Positions 52,697-55,527 of a stretch of DNA of 55,527 nucleotides are shown here, in pieces. The DNA is taken from positions 45,314 to 100,840 of the forward strand of contig NZ_QYTV02000012.1 of NCBI RefSeq assembly GCF_003605385.1, written 5' to 3'. Each line of letters opens with the position of its first letter. Position 1 is the stretch's first letter. Source of the DNA: Siminovitchia acidinfaciens. GTDB taxonomy: Bacteria > Bacillota > Bacilli > Bacillales > Bacillaceae_C. A program made the translations under genes and the position numbers. The notes beneath the pieces were generated by a model, which was given only the letters and a program-made list of their open reading frames with translations, made no database searches and was not told where the DNA came from.

Positions 52697-53890
52697 TTAT
52701 GCCAGCCTAATATTCGGTTGGATCAGGAGTTCCCTTGGAAAGTCTGCCAGCACCTCGCATCCATCCTCCGTGACGCGGAATGATTCACTGATCTCAATAC
52801 CGATATTTTCAAGCCAAATTCCGGGTATCAGATGAAACGTCATATTCGGTTTTAAAATAGTGTAGTCGCTCGGTCGGAGACTCGCAGTGTGCTCTCCCCA
52901 ATCCGGCGGATAGTTAAGTCCAATCGAATATCCAATCCTAGATTCCTTCTTAATTCCGCTTTTTTCTATAGATTTGCGCCATGCCAGTTCAATTTCCTCG
53001 CATGTTACGCCAGGCCTTGCCACTTCCAGTGCAGCGTTCAGTCCTTCAATTACTACAGCGGCAATATATTGCATCTGGTCAGTCGGCTTCCCCACTACAA
53101 CCGTTCGAGCCAATGGAGAGTGATAGCGTTTATAACAGCCGGCCAATTCTATGATGACCGGATCTCCGTCTTTGAAAACATCATCCGTCCATGTCAAATG
53201 GCAGGCCGAGGTTCTTTCTCCTGTCGGCAATAATGGAACTATCGAAGGATAATCACCTCCAAAATCTTCTGTACCGCTTATTTGAGCATGGGATATCGCC
53301 GCTACGACATCGCATTGACGCACACCTTCATTAATCGAATCAACAGCAGCACCCATCGCTTTTTCCGCAATTTTAGCCGCTCGCTTAATATATTCAATTT
53401 CCTGGTCCGATTTGATGATACGGACCCAGTTCACGAGATTCGTTGCGTCTTTAAAAGTTGCGTCCGGAAGTCCGCTCGTCAACTGGGCATAGTTTCTTGC
53501 TGTAAAATAATATGCATCCATTTCCACTCCGATTGTTCGGTTATCCTGCTTTTTTTCCTTCAAAATATCGCAGACGAAATCCATTGGATGCTTCACAGTT
53601 GATTGAACATAGTCATCATCATATGGAATGATGTGGGTGTCATCAAGCCACGTAGTATGTTTAGCTGCGCTTGCATCCTGTCCTCTGCCAATCCAAAAAG
53701 GCTGTTCCTCATCAATAATAACAACGAGGAGCTGATGAACATAAAAGGACCAAGCATTATAGCCGGTAAGATAACTCATGTTTGCCGGATCCGTCACAAG
53801 CAAAACATCTAAGCCTTCTGCCACCATTCTTTGCTTTGTCTTTTCAAGCCTTTCTTTATACTCTAATTTGTTAAACGATAACAAACCCAT
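52697..53890 (-). CDS. doeA: M24/creatinase-like ectoine hydrolase (DoeA-like), copy 1
   Basis: A 397-residue protein, parallel in every segment to the copy at 51056: VLLVTDPANMSYLTGYNAWSFYVHQ, the N-terminal creatinase domain, then VIIELAGCYKRYHSPLARTV and IGYSIGLNYPPDWGEHTASL with the metal-ligand positions of M24 peptidases replaced. It directly follows the EhuA ATPase gene, so it belongs to the import operon. I place the start at the ATG at 53890, preceded by AAGGAAGGG; a GTG at 53905 is possible. The expected reaction is hydrolysis of ectoine in the cytoplasm. Alternative M24-like roles such as creatinase are less likely given the neighbours. Confidence 0.85.
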   Translation of the reverse strand: MGLLSFNKLEYKERLEKTKQRMVAEGLDVLLVTDPANMSYLTGYNAWSFYVHQLLVVIIDEEQPFWIGRGQDASAAKHTTWLDDTHIIPYDDDYVQSTVKHPMDFVCDILKEKKQDNRTIGVEMDAYYFTARNYAQLTSGLPDATFKDATNLVNWVRIIKSDQEIEYIKRAAKIAEKAMGAAVDSINEGVRQCDVVAAISHAQISGTEDFGGDYPSIVPLLPTGERTSACHLTWTDDVFKDGDPVIIELAGCYKRYHSPLARTVVVGKPTDQMQYIAAVVIEGLNAALEVARPGVTCEEIELAWRKSIEKSGIKKESRIGYSIGLNYPPDWGEHTASLRPSDYTILKPNMTFHLIPGIWLENIGIEISESFRVTEDGCEVLADFPRELLIQPNIRLA

Positions 53891-53913
53891 CCCTTCCTTC
53901 ACCACTTATTATT

Positions 53914-54750
53914 TTAATAACCGTTTCGAAAACGCCTTAAAAATGAATTTAGCCTCTCGGTTTTCGGATTTTCCAGCACCTGTTCCGGCGGACCCTGCTC
54001 CACGATCTTCCCTTTGTCGATAAAGACGACCCGGTCGGAAATTTCTCGGGCAAAGTCCATCTCATGCGTCACCAAAATCATTGTCATGTTCGTCGTATAG
54101 GCGATATCCTTGATGACGCCAAGCACTTCCCCGACCAACTCGGGGTCAAGCGCCGATGTCACTTCGTCAAAGAGCATCACCTTCGGTTCCATGACGAGCG
54201 CGCGGGCGATTGCCACCCGCTGCTGCTGTCCGCCGGACAGCTGGATCGGATATTTGTGCACATGGTCTTTGAGACCGACTTTTTCCAGCATCGCCAGCGC
54301 CTTTTCTTTTGCCTCTTTCTTCGGCATCCCCAGCACATGGACGGGAGCTTCCGTGACGTTCTTTAATATAGTCATATGCGGAAACAGGTTGTACTGTTGA
54401 AACACCATTCCGATCTTGCCGCGCACTTTCCGTAGATGCTTCTCGCCGGCAGGGACAAGCTCCCCCTTGACCTCCTGATGCCAAAGCGGCTCGCCGTCCA
54501 CTTCAATAATGCCTGAAGTCGGCTCCTCCAGCGTCATGAGCATCCTGATGATGGTCGTCTTCCCCGAGCCGCTCGGCCCGATAATCGTGATCTTCTCCCC
54601 TTGTTTTACATCAAGGTCCAGTCCTTTTAAAACTTCGAAATCCTCAAACGATTTCCGGATGTCCCGGTAGCGGACGACCGGCCCGTCAGGCGCGGCTTCC
54701 GGCATATCACTAACTTCTTCACGGATTGCATCCTGCATCGCTGCCATCAC
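53914..54750 (-). CDS. ehuA: ABC transporter ATP-binding protein, ectoine type (EhuA)
   Basis: A 278-residue polar amino acid type ATPase. Walker A GPSGSGKTT, Q loop VFQQYNLFPHM, signature LSGGQQQRVAIARAL, Walker B VMLFDEVTSALDPE and the H loop VTHEMDFAREI are intact. The inserted stretch around residues 85-110 (EPLWHQEVKGELVPAGEKHLRKVR) is longer than in most amino acid ATPases and is as I remember for EhuA. It starts with GTG/ATG overlapping the end of ehuD. Base composition is visibly richer in G and C than that of doeA. Confidence 0.87.
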   Translation of the reverse strand: MMAAMQDAIREEVSDMPEAAPDGPVVRYRDIRKSFEDFEVLKGLDLDVKQGEKITIIGPSGSGKTTIIRMLMTLEEPTSGIIEVDGEPLWHQEVKGELVPAGEKHLRKVRGKIGMVFQQYNLFPHMTILKNVTEAPVHVLGMPKKEAKEKALAMLEKVGLKDHVHKYPIQLSGGQQQRVAIARALVMEPKVMLFDEVTSALDPELVGEVLGVIKDIAYTTNMTMILVTHEMDFAREISDRVVFIDKGKIVEQGPPEQVLENPKTERLNSFLRRFRNGY

Positions 54751-55445
54751 GCGCTCACTCCTTTATTCGTTTGTTGTCTTCCACGGCTTCTATTAACCTT
54801 TTTCTCCACATACTGTACAAGCAGCGACGACGGGTAGCTCAGCAGCAGGAAGAGCAGCCCCACGATGGTAATCGGCTCCAGGTAACGCCATGTTTCCGAG
54901 CCGATGATCTTGGCCGTTTGCAGCATCTCCACCACGAGGATCGCTGAAAGCAACGGCGTCTCCTTGAACAGCACGATCAGATAGTTCCCGAGCATCGGGA
55001 TGACAGGCGGGATCGCCTGCGGCAAAATGACCTTCATCCACGTATGCACCTTGGAGAAGTTCAGCGCCGTAGCTGCCTCCCACTGGCTTTTTGGTATCGA
55101 GTCGATCCCCGACCGATAGATTTCCGACACATAGGTGCTGTAATGGATACCAAGGCCTAATGCGCCCGTCATGAACGGACTAAGCGTAAAGCCGATATAC
55201 GGAATCTGCGGCAACGCATAAAAAAGGAAGAATAATTGCACTAGCGGCGGCGTGCTCCGCACAAACTCAATGAAGCCGACCGTCAGCCACCTGAGCGGCT
55301 TGAAGCTGGTTCGCCGAAGCAATGTCAACACAAGGCCAAGGGTCAAAGCGATAAGATAGGCGGACACCGTGGCACCGAGCGTAATCCACATCGCCTTGAA
55401 AATCCTCGGAAAAATCTCGATGGCAAAATTCCAATCCCAAGTCAT
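54747..55445 (-). CDS. ehuD: ABC transporter permease, ectoine type (EhuD)
   Basis: A 232-residue permease of the His/Glu/Gln family with five hydrophobic helices. FIEFVRSTPPLVQLFFLFYALP and the EAA loop (EAATALNFSKVHTWMKVILPQAIPPVIP) are characteristic. It overlaps both neighbours by stop/start (ATGA at its start; TGA within GTGATG at its end), which indicates tight coupling. It forms the membrane channel with the permease cut by the window edge. Ectoine specificity is inferred from the neighbouring catabolic genes. Confidence 0.87.
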   Translation of the reverse strand: MTWDWNFAIEIFPRIFKAMWITLGATVSAYLIALTLGLVLTLLRRTSFKPLRWLTVGFIEFVRSTPPLVQLFFLFYALPQIPYIGFTLSPFMTGALGLGIHYSTYVSEIYRSGIDSIPKSQWEAATALNFSKVHTWMKVILPQAIPPVIPMLGNYLIVLFKETPLLSAILVVEMLQTAKIIGSETWRYLEPITIVGLLFLLLSYPSSLLVQYVEKKVNRSRGRQQTNKGVSA

Positions 55446-55527
55446 CTGGCCGCCACCCCCTTCGCAGCCTTTTTCTCAAGCCAGCGCGCGCCGAAGATGA
55501 GCGGAAGCGCCAGGACAAAGTATAGGA
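55442..55527 (-). CDS. ehuC: ABC transporter permease EhuC-like, 3' end only
   Basis: The last 27 codons, continuing past the window edge: LYFVLALPLIFGARWLEKKA, then AKGVAAR and stop, which is a final helix with a basic tail as in polar amino acid permeases. The stop codon overlaps the ATG of ehuD. Its identity rests on the arrangement ehuC-ehuD-ehuA. Confidence 0.65.
   Translation of the reverse strand, partial: LYFVLALPLIFGARWLEKKAAKGVAAR

Noticed and set aside
51056-53890. Creatinase or Xaa-Pro dipeptidase
   Set aside because: Metal ligands are not conserved, excluding a normal peptidase; creatinase is possible by fold, but the Ehu, EutC, aldehyde dehydrogenase and aminotransferase neighbours fit ectoine hydrolysis better.

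Overview
The window looks like a chromosomal stretch of a Gram-positive, low-to-moderate GC Bacillaceae-type bacterium. The supporting signs are strong AGGAGG-type ribosome binding sites, frequent TTG/GTG starts, lipobox lipoproteins, CcpA-like cre sites, Bacillus-style proteins (KipI/KipA, DUF3231, BCCT, MerR with GyrI-like domain) and many copies of a GC-rich dispersed intergenic repeat. I do not name a species. I see no rRNA, tRNA, insertion sequence, phage or CRISPR array.

Layout. 1-2.6 kb: an extradiol (catechol-type) dioxygenase behind a MerR-type promoter, then a MerR regulator. 2.7-13.9 kb: a sigma-54 activator divergent from an operon of a carbamoylase-type M20 hydrolase, a YtcJ-like amidohydrolase and a sodium/solute symporter; a second amidohydrolase with its own sigma-54 promoter; an APC permease and a class III aminotransferase. 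14-25 kb: amidase, RraA-fold protein, the HyuA/HyuB hydantoinase pair and the PxpB/PxpC (KipI/KipA) pair together with a second sigma-54 activator. 25-36.9 kb: two neighbouring TRAP-TAXI uptake systems, a histidine kinase/NtrC-type regulator pair that probably controls them, and a split chromate transporter. 37-44 kb: ROK repressor, a MerR/zinc-ribbon/methyltransferase-like regulator divergent from a third YtcJ-like amidohydrolase plus an orphan PotD-like lipoprotein, a nonsense-interrupted DUF2243 gene and a DUF3231 gene. 44-55.5 kb: an apparent ectoine import and breakdown cluster (EhuC-D-A, two DoeA-like hydrolases, EutC-like cyclodeaminase, M20 deacetylase, aldehyde dehydrogenase, BCCT carrier, DoeD-like aminotransferase).

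How it works together. This is a nutrient-scavenging region for nitrogen-containing small molecules, probably cyclic amides and amino-acid derivatives: importers (TRAP, SSS, APC, ABC, BCCT) alternate with C-N bond hydrolases and aminotransferases. Three sigma-54 activators and four good -24/-12 promoters tie much of it to RpoN control. A palindromic TGCAAAAT motif upstream of two of these promoters suggests one activator serves both.

The most unusual object is the solute-binding lipoprotein at 27156-28169. Compared with its neighbour at 31108-32094 its two halves are in swapped order, with the new ends falling exactly at a conserved lobe loop. It appears to be a circularly permuted TAXI binding protein sitting directly upstream of its own TRAP permease.
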